Below, one piece after another: positions 1-9,802 of a stretch of DNA of 64,000 bases. Origin of the DNA: JADKAV01 sp963704075 (GTDB taxonomy: Bacteria > Actinomycetota > Actinomycetes > S36-B12 > UBA10799); contig CAVPGV010000018.1 of NCBI GenBank assembly GCA_963704075.1, positions 1 to 64,000 of the forward strand. The letters run 5' to 3'. Below the pieces are notes generated by a model. The model made no database searches and was not told the origin of the DNA. It saw only the letters and a list, made by a program, of their open reading frames with translations. The position numbers were made by a program, and so were the translations under genes. Every line of letters starts with the position of its first letter. The stretch's first letter is position 1.

Positions 1-120
1 CGGCCCAACCCCCATCGACGTAGACCTCGTGGATGATCGACCTGACGACGGGCGCGTCATGTGGGGTGGCCGTTCGGATCTGCACGACCCCATTCTTCCG
101 GTCGGTGCCAGGATGGATGG

Positions 121-1023
121 ATGCGTATCGGACTCGCCCTCGGTGGCGGCGGACTGACGGGTACCGCGTTCCACGCCGGCGTCCTCACGGCGCTGGCCGA
201 TCACTTCGACGCCCGCGAGGCGGAGATCATCGTCGGGACCTCGGCGGGGTCGACGGCTGCCGCCCTGATGCGCAGCGGGTTCCCGCCGCGGGACTACGTG
301 CCCCGCGTCGCCGGCCTGCCGATGTCCGCCGAGGGGCACGCCATCCTGGGCGCGATGCCGCCTCTGAGCGCAGCCGCGGCACCGACACCCGGACCCCGCC
401 GACCCGCCTCTGCGGACCTCTCACGAGCGATCCTCAAGCGACCGTGGAGATACCGTCCAGGAGTCGCCCTGTCAGCGGTGCTGCCGGCGGGCACACGGCC
501 AATGGATCCCGGGGCTCAGCGGTTGCGGTCGCTGTTCGAGGACTGGCCGCAGGACGCGATGTGGTTGATCGCCGTGGACCTGCAGAACGGGCAGCGGGTC
601 GCGTTCGGCCGTGATGCCGAGGCCTCGGTGGGGGATGCGGTGGCCGCCTCGTGCGCGGTGCCCGGCTACTTCGAACCGGTCGAGATCGCGGGCAGGCGGT
701 ACGTCGACGGCGGTGTGTACTCGATGGTCAGCCTGGATCTGCTCGCCGGGCAGGGCCTGGATCTGGTCATCGCGTCGGCTCCGTTGTCGACGGCCGACTG
801 GCTGGCACGGGATCCGGGAAACGCACCGCGCGTGGTGGTGCGCTCGCAACTGGAGCGAGAGGCGCGCAAGGTCCGCGCCGGTGGCACCCGGGTGCTCACC
901 GTCGCCCCGGATGCGCGGATGCGGGCGGTGATGGGCACCAACACGATGGTCGTGACGAAGCGAGCACCGGTCGCCCTGGCCGCGCGGGAGTACGCGAACG
1001 CGGTGTTCCGCCGGAAGCTGTGA
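121..1023 (+). CDS. Patatin-like phospholipase/lipid acyl hydrolase
   Basis: This 300-residue protein is a patatin-family serine hydrolase that would cleave acyl ester bonds of membrane lipids. Visible motifs are the glycine-rich oxyanion segment GGGGLTG (residues 8-14), the nucleophile elbow GTSAGS with Ser41 as nucleophile, and the DGG motif with the second catalytic residue Asp196. The ATG at 121 is chosen because the glycine-rich motif then lies at the usual distance from the N-terminus; an in-frame ATG at 61 would add 20 unconserved residues. No signal peptide is visible, so a cytosolic or membrane-peripheral location is inferred. It converges on the ATPase gene with a 12-nt gap. Natural substrate is unknown. 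Bases 1-120 hold no gene I can support. Confidence 0.85.
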   Translation: MRIGLALGGGGLTGTAFHAGVLTALADHFDAREAEIIVGTSAGSTAAALMRSGFPPRDYVPRVAGLPMSAEGHAILGAMPPLSAAAAPTPGPRRPASADLSRAILKRPWRYRPGVALSAVLPAGTRPMDPGAQRLRSLFEDWPQDAMWLIAVDLQNGQRVAFGRDAEASVGDAVAASCAVPGYFEPVEIAGRRYVDGGVYSMVSLDLLAGQGLDLVIASAPLSTADWLARDPGNAPRVVVRSQLEREARKVRAGGTRVLTVAPDARMRAVMGTNTMVVTKRAPVALAAREYANAVFRRKL

Positions 1024-1035
1024 ACGGCGAGGGTT

Positions 1036-3285
1036 TCACTCTTCGAGCAGCGCGAAGGCGCTCTGCTCCTCCATCGCGTTGTGCAACCGCAGCACGCCGT
1101 ACAGCCCGTAGAGGGTGCGCCGCAGGTCGGTGATCGACTCGGCGTCCACCTGCTCCTCGCCCACCAGGCGGTGCAGCGCAGCGACGTGGTGCTCGATCTC
1201 GGCGTGGCTGCGGCTCAGCGCGCCGACGGCGTCGGCCCCGCCGGTGATGCGTTCGAGCGCCGGGACCAACTCCTTCTCCTCCTGCCGCTCGTGAGGGAGC
1301 AAGACGGTGTCCAGGGAGGTCAGCAGTTCACGCACCGCGTCGACCGGGCCGTCGTCGTCGAGTCCGTCGGCGACGTCACGAACCCGTTCGACCAGACTCA
1401 ACGTCGATCGGTGTTCATGCGCGAGGCGGGCCAGGATCTGGGCGTCGTGCGCACCGATCTGACGGGTCGCGCGCGGCCTCAGCAGACCGACCCGAAGCGC
1501 CCAGGCCATGGCCAACACGTCGATGCCCTCCTGAAGGATGGCTCCAGCGGCCGGTGGCAAGATAGCCCGAGGGCCGCAGCACCCATCGCGACGAAGCACA
1601 GGCCCATCCCGAGCCACGCTGCTTGGGTCGCCGTGCGCCGGGCAGCGCGCGAGATGCCCACGGCCTCACCGAGCCGATCGATGCGGTCCACCGTGAGGAC
1701 GACATCTGCAGCCTCCGACGAGGCGGTGGCGCCGCGCGCGGCGAGCGCGACACCGACGGACGCAGCAGCCAAGGCCGGGGCGTCGTTGATCCCGTCGCCG
1801 ACCATGATCGTGTTTCCGCGGCTCGTTCTCCTCGCGGACCACCGACACCTTGTCCGCCGGTGTCTGATCCGCCCACACCGCATCGACGCCCACGATGCGA
1901 CCGATCGACTCCGCCAGTTCGGCGCGATCCCCGGTGACCAGCACGATCCGCTGCATACCCTCGCTGCGCAGGGCACGCACCATCCCCGGCGCGTCCGCCC
2001 GGATCCGGTCGGCGAACAGCAGCGCCGCCACAGGCCGATCGTCGACCGCCACGAAGGCGATCAATGACCGGTCCAGATCCGCGCGCCGCTGAGCACGGTG
2101 AGCCCACGCGGGCTGCGGTCCCACGAGAATCCACTCCGGACTGCCGACCCGCACAGCGTGGCCGTCGACCACGCCCTCGATACCGCGCCCATGAACTTCG
2201 GTGGCCGACGCGGGCAGGCTCACCTCGATGCGGCGTTCCCGGGCGGCGTTGACCACGGCCGTGGCCACGACGTGCGGGGACAATTGCTCCAGGCTGGCAG
2301 CCAGGCCGATCACCTGCGCCTCGTCGACGTCAGGCGCGGTCAGAACATGGATGACCTCAGGACGGCCGGCGGTCAGGGTGCCCGTCTTGTCGAACAGCAA
2401 GATCCGTCCGGCGGCCAACTGTTCGAGGGATGCGCCGCCCTTCACGACCACTCCCCGCTTGGCGCACTGCGAGACACCGCCGATGATCGCGATCGGCACG
2501 GCGAGCAGCAATGGGCACGGGGTGGCCACCACCAGCACTGCCACCGCAGCCACCGCGGAGTCGTTGTACCACCAGGCGAAACCGGCGATCGCCAGCGACA
2601 GCGGGACGAACCAGAACGCGAGCCGGTCGGCGAGCCGCACGAACGGCGCAGCGTCGGCCTGCGCCTGGTCGACCAACCGGATGACCCCGGCGTAGGTGCT
2701 GCCTTCAGCCGGTGCCGTGGCGATCATGCTGGTGGAGTCCCCGACATTGATCACACCGCTGCGGACCAGTTCACCGGCACCGCGATGCACAGGCAGCGCC
2801 TCCCCGGACAGGGCAGACTCGTCGAAGGTCCCGGCGTCGAACAGCCTTCCGTCGGTGGGGACGATGTCGCCGGAGGTCACGACGAGCCGGTCACCCACCC
2901 GCACCTGCTCGACCGGGATCTCGCGCACCTCGTCACGGTCGACGCGTCGCGCGATGCGAGGAGCACGCTCGGAAAGCAGGCTCAGTTCCCGGCGAGCACG
3001 CGCCGCGGCCCGTTCCTCGAGGTATTGGCCCGACCCCACCATCACGGTGACGATCGCAGCCGCGAGGTACTCGCCGATCAGCAGCGCGCCCACGATGGCC
3101 AGCAGCGCCAGAACGTCGACGCCTCCCCTGCGGGCGAGCAGTCCCCGCGTGACACCGATGAACGAGGCGGCCGCACCGAGGAGCCCCGTGGCCAGCCACA
3201 ACCCATCACGAGCCTGCGGCAGCAGCAATCCGGCGAAGAACATCGCGGCCGATACGGCCAGTAGAACGGTGCCCGATCTGCGCAT
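1036..3285 (-). CDS. P1B-5-like metal-transporting P-type ATPase with C-terminal hemerythrin domain (two compensating frame breaks)
   Basis: The product is a heavy-metal P-type ATPase of about 749 residues. The first frame (3285 down to about 1820) shows transmembrane helices, the actuator motif LSGEALPV, the membrane motif TPCP and the phosphorylation motif DKTGTLT. The middle piece (about 1820-1570) is in another frame and carries GDGINDAPAL. The last piece (about 1570-1036) returns to the first frame and holds the final helix with QEGID, then roughly 130 residues with hemerythrin-like HE and HxxxEE motifs. TPCP plus a C-terminal hemerythrin domain and no N-terminal metal-binding domain matches the P1B-5 group known from Acidothermus and rhizobial Nia (iron/nickel/cobalt export); the substrate here is inference. 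The two breaks cancel, so the span is exactly divisible by three, which suggests sequence errors rather than decay. Confidence 0.85.
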
Positions 3286-3681
3286 GGGATTACCTCATCC
3301 ACCCAACCCCCAGCCTAGACCCGTTTGCGGGGGCGAGGCCGTCGCTACGAGTCCCCGCGGCAGGCAACCGCCCCGAGTCGAGCCTCACGGGACGCAGCGG
3401 TGATCCGCGACGGCAGCACTCAACAGGTGTGAGAGACGGGTACAGCCGTTGGGGATCGGCACATCCGTTGGACCTCTGCCTCAACCGGTCGAAGCAACCT
3501 TCTGGTGGAGGAGTTGCTTCATGGTGGTGTCGGAGTCGTCGTATGAGACTCGTGCACTCTCGTGCCGCGTCCGGGTGCACCAGATCTCGCCATGGACTGC
3601 CGCCTTGCACAAGACAAGCGGGGTCGCGTGACCAATTCGTGCTGCCTTGTCCCGACCCACTGTCTGTCGTACGGTGTGCAG
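3286..3681. other. 396-bp intergenic stretch with repeat array and hairpin
   Basis: No coding sequence can be supported here. The stretch holds the promoter side of the metal ATPase gene, a one-armed 19-bp repeat array at 3416-3472 (separate entry), a perfect 8-bp inverted repeat GAAGCAAC/GTTGCTTC at 3491-3498 and 3513-3520 with a 14-nt loop, and the -10 box of the next gene at 3670. The hairpin is not followed by a T run, so a terminator role is doubtful. Confidence 0.6.
3416..3472 (-). repeat. 19-bp-period repeat array, copy A (three units)
   Basis: Read on the minus strand this is three head-to-tail 19-mers: TCCAACGGATGTGCCGATC (3472-3454), CCCAACGGCTGTACCCGTC (3453-3435) and a diverged TCTCACACCTGTTGAGTGC (3434-3416). 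The same units recur at 25447-25571 and 60024-60170. Unlike those copies, no opposing arm is visible here. It lies between two divergent genes. The family is not one I recognise. Confidence 0.75.
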
Positions 3682-3682
3682 A
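3670..3682 (+). promoter_or_regulatory. -10 box for a leaderless start
   Basis: TACGGT at 3670-3675 lies 6 nt before the ATG at 3682, with no Shine-Dalgarno sequence between them. This is the geometry of a leaderless actinobacterial transcript and supports the chosen start. Confidence 0.55.
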
Positions 3683-4293
3683 TGGACGTGGCGAAGATGA
3701 TTCTGGTGACGGGCACTTCTCTAGTTGTCGGGGCAGGGGTGCTGCCCGCTCAGGCCACCGCTCCCACGAAACTTCCGCCCGGGTCGATCAAGCACCAGAA
3801 CTCCAGGTACTGGAGTTGGTTCGCTCCGCGGAGTTGGACGTCGGTGGACAACGCCAACGGGATCACGATCACCTCCGGAGACCTGCGCAAGGGCATCGAC
3901 ATCGGGGCGAGCGGTTTGCCCTGTGCGGCGGGTGATTCCGTGACCGCGTCTGTAAGACGTCATTTCTCCCAACAGCGCCGGCTCGTGAGACGGGAACTGC
4001 GCAAGTCCTGGCGAGGATTTGCGATGAGGCGATCGCAGATCCGGCAGTTGCCCGAGAGTGGGTACGGACCCGTGTACTTCCGGCAGGCAGTGCGCGTATC
4101 CGGCCGGACCGATGGCCGCGCGTACCGTGGACGGGTCACCATGGACTACTCCCTGGCCAACGGTCCGACGTATTGCTTCTACCGCAACCAGGCCTTGTAC
4201 GCCCCGGCCGCCGGTTTTCGCCAGTCGCTGCGGGAACTGCGTTCGGTGCAGGCCTCAATCTCCTACTTCGCCCCTGGAATCCCGTGGGAGTAG
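3682..4293 (+). CDS. Secreted protein of unknown function
   Basis: I do not recognise this 203-residue protein. Its N-terminus (MDVAK, then a hydrophobic run of about 15 residues ending near PAQATA) looks like a Sec signal peptide, so export is inferred. The mature part is basic and tryptophan-rich at its start (WSWFAPRSW), contains two cysteines (in GLPCAAG and in PTYCFYR) that could form a disulfide bond, and shows no catalytic motif. The ATG at 3682 is chosen over an in-frame ATG at 3562 because it places the hydrophobic segment at the N-terminus and follows a -10 box at leaderless spacing. Confidence 0.6.
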   Translation: MDVAKMILVTGTSLVVGAGVLPAQATAPTKLPPGSIKHQNSRYWSWFAPRSWTSVDNANGITITSGDLRKGIDIGASGLPCAAGDSVTASVRRHFSQQRRLVRRELRKSWRGFAMRRSQIRQLPESGYGPVYFRQAVRVSGRTDGRAYRGRVTMDYSLANGPTYCFYRNQALYAPAAGFRQSLRELRSVQASISYFAPGIPWE

Positions 4294-4375
4294 GTTCGAC
4301 CCCGGCCTTATCCGCCCGACTCTGATCGGCCACGCCGCACCGAGGCCTGTGATGCGTCCGATCTGCGGCATCACC

Positions 4376-5059
4376 TCATCCCAATACCTCCAGAGCAGTC
4401 CCGGGGTCCGTGTCCGACACCGGCGCTACCCTCGCCCGCGGCAGGTAGCCGCCGCCCATCACCCCACCAAGCCGCGTAAACCCATGCCGCCACCGTGGGA
4501 TGGACATGTGCGTGGCGAGAAGACGCGGTAGCACCTGTGCGGTGGCCCGAGCGTCTCCCAACGCAGTGTGCGGGCCGTCAATCGTCACGCCAGCCCATGC
4601 ACACACCGTCGCCAGCCGGTGGTTGGGCGTCGCGACGAAAGACTGCGCCAACGGCAGGGTGTCCAGCGCAGGCAGAGCTGGTGGAGCGATACCGGCTCGC
4701 GCGAACTCCGCGCTGAGAAACGCGTCCTCGAAAGGGGCGTTGTGCGCCACGACTACCACTCCCTCGAACCATGCCAGAACCGAGGAGGCGATCTCCTCGA
4801 AGGTGGGCGCTCGTGCCGCCATGTCTCTGGAAATCTGATGCACGCCGACCGCACCCGTCGACCGACCGGGGTTGACCAGCGTCTCGTAGACTCCGAGTTC
4901 GCGCCCGGCCGCATCGATGCGGACGATGGCTATCTCGACGATCCGGTCCGTCCCCCAGGCGTCGAATCCCGTGGTTTCCAAGTCCACGACGGCGTACCCC
5001 CCGACTGCGAGTTTGTGGCGCCCGTACCGCACCGGATAACTGAACATCCCCCACTCCAA
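4376..5059 (-). CDS. DnaQ-like 3'-5' exonuclease (DEDDh)
   Basis: This 227-residue protein is a DEDDh-type 3'-5' exonuclease related to the DNA polymerase III epsilon subunit. The metal-binding residues are in DLETTG near residue 27 (Exo I), HNAPFED near residue 106 (Exo II) and HTALGDAR (Exo III, with the His and Asp that give the h subclass). It would remove nucleotides one by one from single-stranded 3' ends in repair or proofreading. Stand-alone copies like this are common in actinobacteria beside the replicative enzyme, so a repair or RNA-trimming role is as likely as replication proofreading. Start: ATG at 5059; an alternative ATG lies four codons downstream. Confidence 0.85.
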   Translation of the reverse strand: MEWGMFSYPVRYGRHKLAVGGYAVVDLETTGFDAWGTDRIVEIAIVRIDAAGRELGVYETLVNPGRSTGAVGVHQISRDMAARAPTFEEIASSVLAWFEGVVVVAHNAPFEDAFLSAEFARAGIAPPALPALDTLPLAQSFVATPNHRLATVCAWAGVTIDGPHTALGDARATAQVLPRLLATHMSIPRWRHGFTRLGGVMGGGYLPRARVAPVSDTDPGTALEVLG

Positions 5060-5253
5060 TCTGTCTGGTGTGAACCGTAGACGGGGGGTGTGACAGGAGC
5101 ACGTTCTCCGTCCATGTGTGCGGGCGCTGGGCAGTCGCTATCGTCCGACGGCGTGGTCGGGTGGCATGCGTCGTCCGGACTCACCCGCCCGCATTGGGAA
5201 CCGCTGCTCCTCGTCCCGCTCACGCGCGTGGCCGGGGTGAACCGGCCCATGGT

Positions 5254-6360
5254 TCATGGGTCGTGCAGGTAGGTGTCGTAGGTTCGCCCACGCGGGCTGG
5301 TCCAGCGCAGATGCCCGCCCGACAAGGCCTGGACCCGCCAGTTCGCGTGGGTCTTCAACCGGTGGTGATACCGGCACAACGGCGCCAGATTGTCCGCGCA
5401 CGTGCCACCGGCCGGATACGCAACCACATGATCCAGGTCGCACTGGGTCGCCGGGCGCCGACACCCCGGGAACCGGCAATGCCGATGCGTCGCGCGCACC
5501 CACCGGGCCAACCTCGGCGCCGGCCGGTACCCACTGGAGGCATCCGGCATAGCGGTCAGATCGATCAGCGCCGAGTCGACACAGCGCAGTTTCGCCGCAT
5601 GCCCCGGACTGATCGGACCGTACCCTGCGAGCTCATCACCGCTACTGGTCTGCACCACCGTGACCGGAATCAACGTGCCCACCACGGTGCCGGTCATCAA
5701 CCCCACGAACGCATCGGCATTGGCAATGTCCAGCGGCGCGTCGATCCCGGCAGCCGCGGCCCGCAGTGACTCCCACACCGCCTGGGCTTCCTCAGCACTC
5801 AGATACGCGCTGATCGTGGCCATCCCATCGGGGTCAGCCCACATCCGCACACACCGCTTCTTCACCCGCCTGCGGTGCTTACGGTCCGCGGCCTGCGGGT
5901 CGATCCGGGCGACCCGCCGGGCCAGCCACGCCCGCACCTGCCCGCGGGTATGCCAGGTGGCGTACTCCACCGCCTGCCCGGCCAGCCAGACCCGGGTCTC
6001 GGGGGCCAACTCACAGGTGCCCACCATGATCTCCCGGGCCTTCCCCACATCGATCAGGCCACGCGTCCAGCGCCTCGAACACCCCGGGCAGATCCTCCAA
6101 CAGGGTGCCCGCCAGATCGATCCGTTCCCGAGCGGCACCGGTGGACCAGCGCAACACCGCCGCGGCCTCCGCGGTCGCCGGGTCGATCATCCGCCCGGTG
6201 TCATCCAGGAACGCCGGCTGCTGGACCGTCCAACGCCATGCAACGCATGCAACTGCCGGGCATCGACCCACGCCTTGACCGTCTCCGCGGCCACCAACAC
6301 ATCCAGCGCATCACCACCGGACAGCAGCATTTCCAGCGCCGCTCCCACGTTCTCGTCCAT
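5254..6360 (-). CDS. DUF222/HNH endonuclease, 13E12-repeat type (two compensating frame breaks)
   Basis: The product is a DUF222 protein with a C-terminal HNH nuclease domain (FPGCRRPATQCDLDHV, then PLCRYHHRLKTH), a family amplified in actinobacterial genomes with unclear role. Residues from MDENVGAALEML (start ATG at 6360) lie in one frame to about 6240, the segment with WTVQQPAF and ERIDLAGTLL lies in a second frame to about 6065, and GLIDVGKAREI onward returns to the first. Total length (1107 bp) is a multiple of three, so the breaks cancel. A short hairpin CCCATG-GTT-CATGGG (5246-5260) overlaps the stop codon. Either a real pseudogene or two assembly indels; the HNH residues are intact. 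Confidence 0.75.
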
Positions 6361-6518
6361 ACCCCCATCATCGAACAGGGGTACGACAAAATCGCACGAA
6401 CGGAATCCACAGAGACCAGCGCTCACGGGCGAGGCGTACACGAGCCGAGCCGAGCGACAACGTCCAACAAAGCCCTGCCGTCCACCGCCGGAAGATCCAG
6501 GGCGAGACTGGGCCTGTG

Positions 6519-7277
6519 ATGGATTCACTGGGCAATGTACAGAGCGTCCTGCTGGTCGGCGGCACCTCCGAGATCGGACACGCGATTCTGACCCGGTTGG
6601 CGCAGGGCAACCGGCTTCAGCGGATCGTGCTGCTCGGTCGCAATGAGGAGGCGCTGGAGACCGCCGCACAGGGCTGGCGCGACTCCGGCATCGAGACCTC
6701 GGTAGTAGTGGCAGACCTCGCCGGAGAGATCGACGTCCCGGTCCTGACCGCCCGCTGCTTCGAGTCCGGCGACATCGACGTCGTCGTAATGGCCGCCGGC
6801 ATCACGCCGGATGCCGAGGCGGAGACCGACGCTGAGCTGGTGCGCCGGGTAGCGCTGGTCAACTTCGTCAGTCAGATGCAACTTGGCACCGAACTGGTGC
6901 AGAGACTGCGACTCCAGGGCCACGGGGCGCTGGTCGTCCTGTCGTCGGTGGCCGTCGAACGACCCCGGGCTGACAACTACGTGTACGGCGCGACCAAGGG
7001 CGGTCTGGACGCGTGGGCCAACGGCTTGGCGGACGCTCTGATCGACGAACCGCTGCGAATTCTCGTCGTGCGCCCCGGCATGGTGCGCACCCGCATGAGC
7101 ATCGGGCACAAAGAAGCGCCGTTCACCTGCGACCCCGAGGACGTCGCGGAAGCGGTGGCGAAGAACCTTCGCACGGGTCCGATCACGGTGTGGGTTCCGC
7201 GGCAATTGCGGGTGCTGATGAGCGGCTTGCGACACGCTCCGCGGCCGGTGTTCCGCAAGGCCTCGAAGATGCGCTGA
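6519..7277 (+). CDS. SDR-family oxidoreductase, DprE2-like
   Basis: This 252-residue protein is a short-chain dehydrogenase/reductase. It opens with GGTSEIG as the nucleotide-binding glycine motif and carries the catalytic YGATKGG (Tyr and Lys three residues apart after a conserved Ser in VLSSVA). The N-terminal pattern DSLGNVQSVLLVGGTSEIG resembles DprE2, the decaprenylphosphoryl-2-keto-ribose reductase that makes the arabinose donor for arabinan. No DprE1 partner lies nearby, so the exact substrate is inference from that resemblance; a generic polyprenyl-sugar or other ketoreductase is possible. The ATG at 6519 is used; the GTG immediately before it is in frame and equally possible. Confidence 0.75.
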   Translation: MDSLGNVQSVLLVGGTSEIGHAILTRLAQGNRLQRIVLLGRNEEALETAAQGWRDSGIETSVVVADLAGEIDVPVLTARCFESGDIDVVVMAAGITPDAEAETDAELVRRVALVNFVSQMQLGTELVQRLRLQGHGALVVLSSVAVERPRADNYVYGATKGGLDAWANGLADALIDEPLRILVVRPGMVRTRMSIGHKEAPFTCDPEDVAEAVAKNLRTGPITVWVPRQLRVLMSGLRHAPRPVFRKASKMR

Positions 7278-7328
7278 ACCCACGGTCTGAATCGCCTCGG
7301 TTACGTCCGGCTGGCAGAGTGACCCTCC

Positions 7329-8265
7329 ATGAGCGCCTTTCCGCCGCCATGGGGTTCCGTGGCCACCGGGACCAAAGTCGCCGTCGTGCTGTTCGTGCCG
7401 CTGCTCGCCTCCGCCCTCATCGTGGGCGGCGACGCCATCCTGCCCGCAGTGATGGGCTTGCTCACGATCACCGTCGTCCCTTTCTGCACGAGCCGCCAGA
7501 ACGTCATCCTCATCGCGGGGGCGGTCCTCACCGGGTATCTGGCAACGGCGGCCTTCGGCAACCCTCTAGCCGTTGTGTCTCTGGTGACACTGTCGTGCCT
7601 GATCGCCGGCCTGGTGAGCAGGTTGTCCGCCGGCGTCTACGGACTGGCACCGATCATCGCCGCGGTACTCGGGCTGAACGAGCCGCAGACCACGGCGCTC
7701 ACAGCCGCCCTGGTGATGGCTGCGGTGAGCCTCTACGTCGTCGTTGTCGTCGCCCTTCTGAAGCTCCACGTCGATCCGCAGCCTGTCCCGTGGGACGTGG
7801 CAGTGCGCCACGCGGGGGTCATGGCCATCGCCTGCGGCGCCACCACGGCTGTCGCGGTTCACTACGAGTGGCCCAAGGCGTACTGGTTGGTGATGACCCT
7901 GGCCATCGTCCTGCGTCCGTACACCGTCGATTCGCTGAAGAGGAACCGCCAGCGCGTGATCGGAACTCTGGCAGGCGCCATCTTGGCCGCTGTCGCTGTC
8001 ACCGCTGCCACGTCCCGTCCTGCTGGTGTCGGCGGCCATCTGCACGTCCCTGACCATGGCCTACCTCCTGGAGAAGAACTACGTCCTGCAGGTCACCTTC
8101 ATGACGCCGATGGTCATCTTTCTGATCTCCTCGGGTTCTGTTGACGACACCTTGTCCCTGGATTGGCTTCGCGTGATCTACACAGTGGGAGCGGCTGTCG
8201 TGGGGGGCTTGGTCTCACTGGCCCTGGTGCAACAGGCCGACGACGACACCGCGGCCGTTCCCTGA
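7329..8265 (+). CDS. FUSC-family membrane protein (one frame break)
   Basis: The product is an aromatic-acid-exporter/FUSC-like integral membrane protein of about 312 residues. The first frame (7329 to about 8010) contains at least six hydrophobic helices and the segment YWLVMTLAIVLRPYTVDSLKRN, typical of the FUSC domain after the first membrane block. From about 8010 the reading continues in the next frame (RPVLLVSAAICTSLTMAYLL to the stop at 8265) with further helices. The first frame runs on as non-hydrophobic, arginine- and proline-rich sequence, which marks the break. Function is assumed to be efflux of small organic anions; no partner gene is adjacent. Confidence 0.7.
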
Positions 8266-8320
8266 GCTGGGAGGGCGGCCATCCTCACGGGCTGATCGAC
8301 CGAACTGACACCATGGCGCT

Positions 8321-9067
8321 GTGCTGATCCTGCTGCCACCGTCGGAATCGAAGCGGGCGGCGACTCGTGGAAAGCCGCTGGACCTCAAGGCGCTGAGCCA
8401 TCCCCCACTGACCGCGCGACGCGAGCAGATCCTGCGCGCACTGCAGACGCTTTGCCGCGAAGATCCGGCCACTGCCATCGAGATCCTCGACCTGGGTCCC
8501 ACCCAGTTCGACCTGGTGGTCGGCAACGCACACCTGGATACCGCGCCGACCGCGGCGGCCAGTTCGGTGTACACCGGGGTCCTGTACGCGAGCCTGGACT
8601 ATCCGAGTCTCTACGGCCAGGACCTGCGTCGGGCGAACCGGCGCCTCGCGATCGTGTCGGCCCTGTTCGGCCTGGTGCGCCCGACCGACCGGATCGTCGC
8701 CTACCGCCTGTCGGGCTCCGCGCGACTGCCCGGGATCGGCCCGCTCCCACGGTTCTGGCGGGAGGCCGTGTCCGACGAGATCCGGACGGCGCCGGGTGTG
8801 GTCGTCGACATGTTGTCCTCGCCGTACGCCTCGATGGTGAGGCTTCCGGCATCCGCATTGACGATCAAGGTCTGGCAACAGGACGCTGGACGTCCTCGCA
8901 CGGCCGTGAGCCACTTCAACAAGGCCACTAAGGGGGAACTCGCGCGTCTGTTGGCCACAGTCACCCCTGAGCCTCGCACGGCGCAGCAGGTCCTGTCGGT
9001 CCTGCGCGAAGCGGGCTGGCGGGCCGAACTCGACGGGTCGCGGCTCGACGTCTGGATGCGTGGGTGA
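8321..9067 (+). CDS. yaaA: YaaA-family peroxide stress protein
   Basis: This 248-residue protein begins LILLPPSESKR, the hallmark of the YaaA/DUF328 family, and contains ALFGLVRPTDRIVAYRL and FNKATKGELARLL, both conserved in it. In Escherichia coli YaaA lowers free intracellular iron under peroxide stress and binds DNA; the same role is assumed here. Translation starts at GTG 8321, preceded at 6 nt by a weak -10-like CACCAT, so the message may be leaderless. It converges on the MarR gene with about 155 bp between them, in which I see no gene. Confidence 0.85.
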   Translation: MLILLPPSESKRAATRGKPLDLKALSHPPLTARREQILRALQTLCREDPATAIEILDLGPTQFDLVVGNAHLDTAPTAAASSVYTGVLYASLDYPSLYGQDLRRANRRLAIVSALFGLVRPTDRIVAYRLSGSARLPGIGPLPRFWREAVSDEIRTAPGVVVDMLSSPYASMVRLPASALTIKVWQQDAGRPRTAVSHFNKATKGELARLLATVTPEPRTAQQVLSVLREAGWRAELDGSRLDVWMRG

Positions 9068-9222
9068 CCACCGAGGTCCTGTGCTTGGCCGCCCGCGGAA
9101 TCGGGGGCCGGTGTCCTTCACCGAAAGGCGTTAGATTGCGGCCGCCTCGCGGGGTTGGTCGCGGAGTTCCGCCCGAGGCGCGCACTGAACATCAACGCCC
9201 GGCTCAAGGAAAGGCGCGCGCT

Positions 9223-9687
9223 TCAGTCCGGGTCCACCGCGGGCACGTAGTCGCTGCCACCCAGCCGGTCGATCAACGTCGCGAGCGCCACCCTCAGGTG
9301 CTCGGCATCGGGGAGTCCTTCCAGTGCCTGCTCGGCCCGGTCCTGCCGGGTGGCATGCCGGAAAGCCGCCCTGCCCGATTCGGTGACGGTGATCAGGGAC
9401 CGTCGCCGATCGGCAGGGTCCTTCTCACGCGTGATCATGCCCATGCGCTCGAGCCGGTCCACGGTCTGGCTGATCGTCTGCTCCTCGACCCGGGTCGCCG
9501 CGGCGAGTTGGCGTTGCGACATGGAACCGCCTTGCACGAGGGCCAGCACCCCGAAGCTGGCGTGTGTCAGGTGATACGGCCGCAGGTCCACTGCGATGTC
9601 GTGCTCGACCAGCCGACTGGCCGTGATCAGCAGTCGGCTCAGCGGCCACTGCTCCACGGGCACATCACGGTCGACTGTCACGCGCAC
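9223..9687 (-). CDS. MarR-family transcriptional regulator
   Basis: This 154-residue protein is a winged-helix MarR regulator: the helix-turn-helix lies around SQRQLAAATRVEEQTISQTV, followed by the wing MGMITREKDPADRRRSLI, whose DxRxR pattern is diagnostic. It is transcribed away from the ABC exporter operon that begins at 9803. The intergenic region carries a perfect 13-bp palindrome, so it probably represses itself and the exporter until a toxic ligand binds. The ligand is unknown. The start is a GTG at 9687; downstream alternatives exist but would cut the first helix. Confidence 0.85.
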   Translation of the reverse strand: MRVTVDRDVPVEQWPLSRLLITASRLVEHDIAVDLRPYHLTHASFGVLALVQGGSMSQRQLAAATRVEEQTISQTVDRLERMGMITREKDPADRRRSLITVTESGRAAFRHATRQDRAEQALEGLPDAEHLRVALATLIDRLGGSDYVPAVDPD

Positions 9688-9727
9688 AGGCTATTCCATA
9701 CCTCAGGTTGCTGACTATCAGTAGGTG

Positions 9728-9740
9728 AAGTAATTTACTT
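9728..9740. promoter_or_regulatory. Probable MarR operator
   Basis: AAGTAATTTACTT is a perfect palindrome around a central T, in an AT-rich patch between the divergent marR-like and exporter genes. A related GAAGTAGTTGAAGTC (minus strand, 9745-9759) may be a weaker half-matched site. Confidence 0.6.
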
Positions 9741-9802
9741 TTCGTGACTTCAACTACTTCGACGGTAGGTCCGGACACACCGTCGCGCATCCGGAGGCGT
9801 GG

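Noticed and set aside
1081..2067. Long open frame of 328 codons antisense to the metal ATPase
   Set aside because: It lacks conserved motifs and is rich in Gln, Arg, Asp and Pro as expected for an antisense shadow; the opposite strand encodes the ATPase and hemerythrin domain.
3499..3508. CCTTCTGGTG shared between the gaps at about 3.5 kb and 34.0 kb as a possible repeat
   Set aside because: Only ten bases match and the flanks differ; this is within chance for 64 kb.
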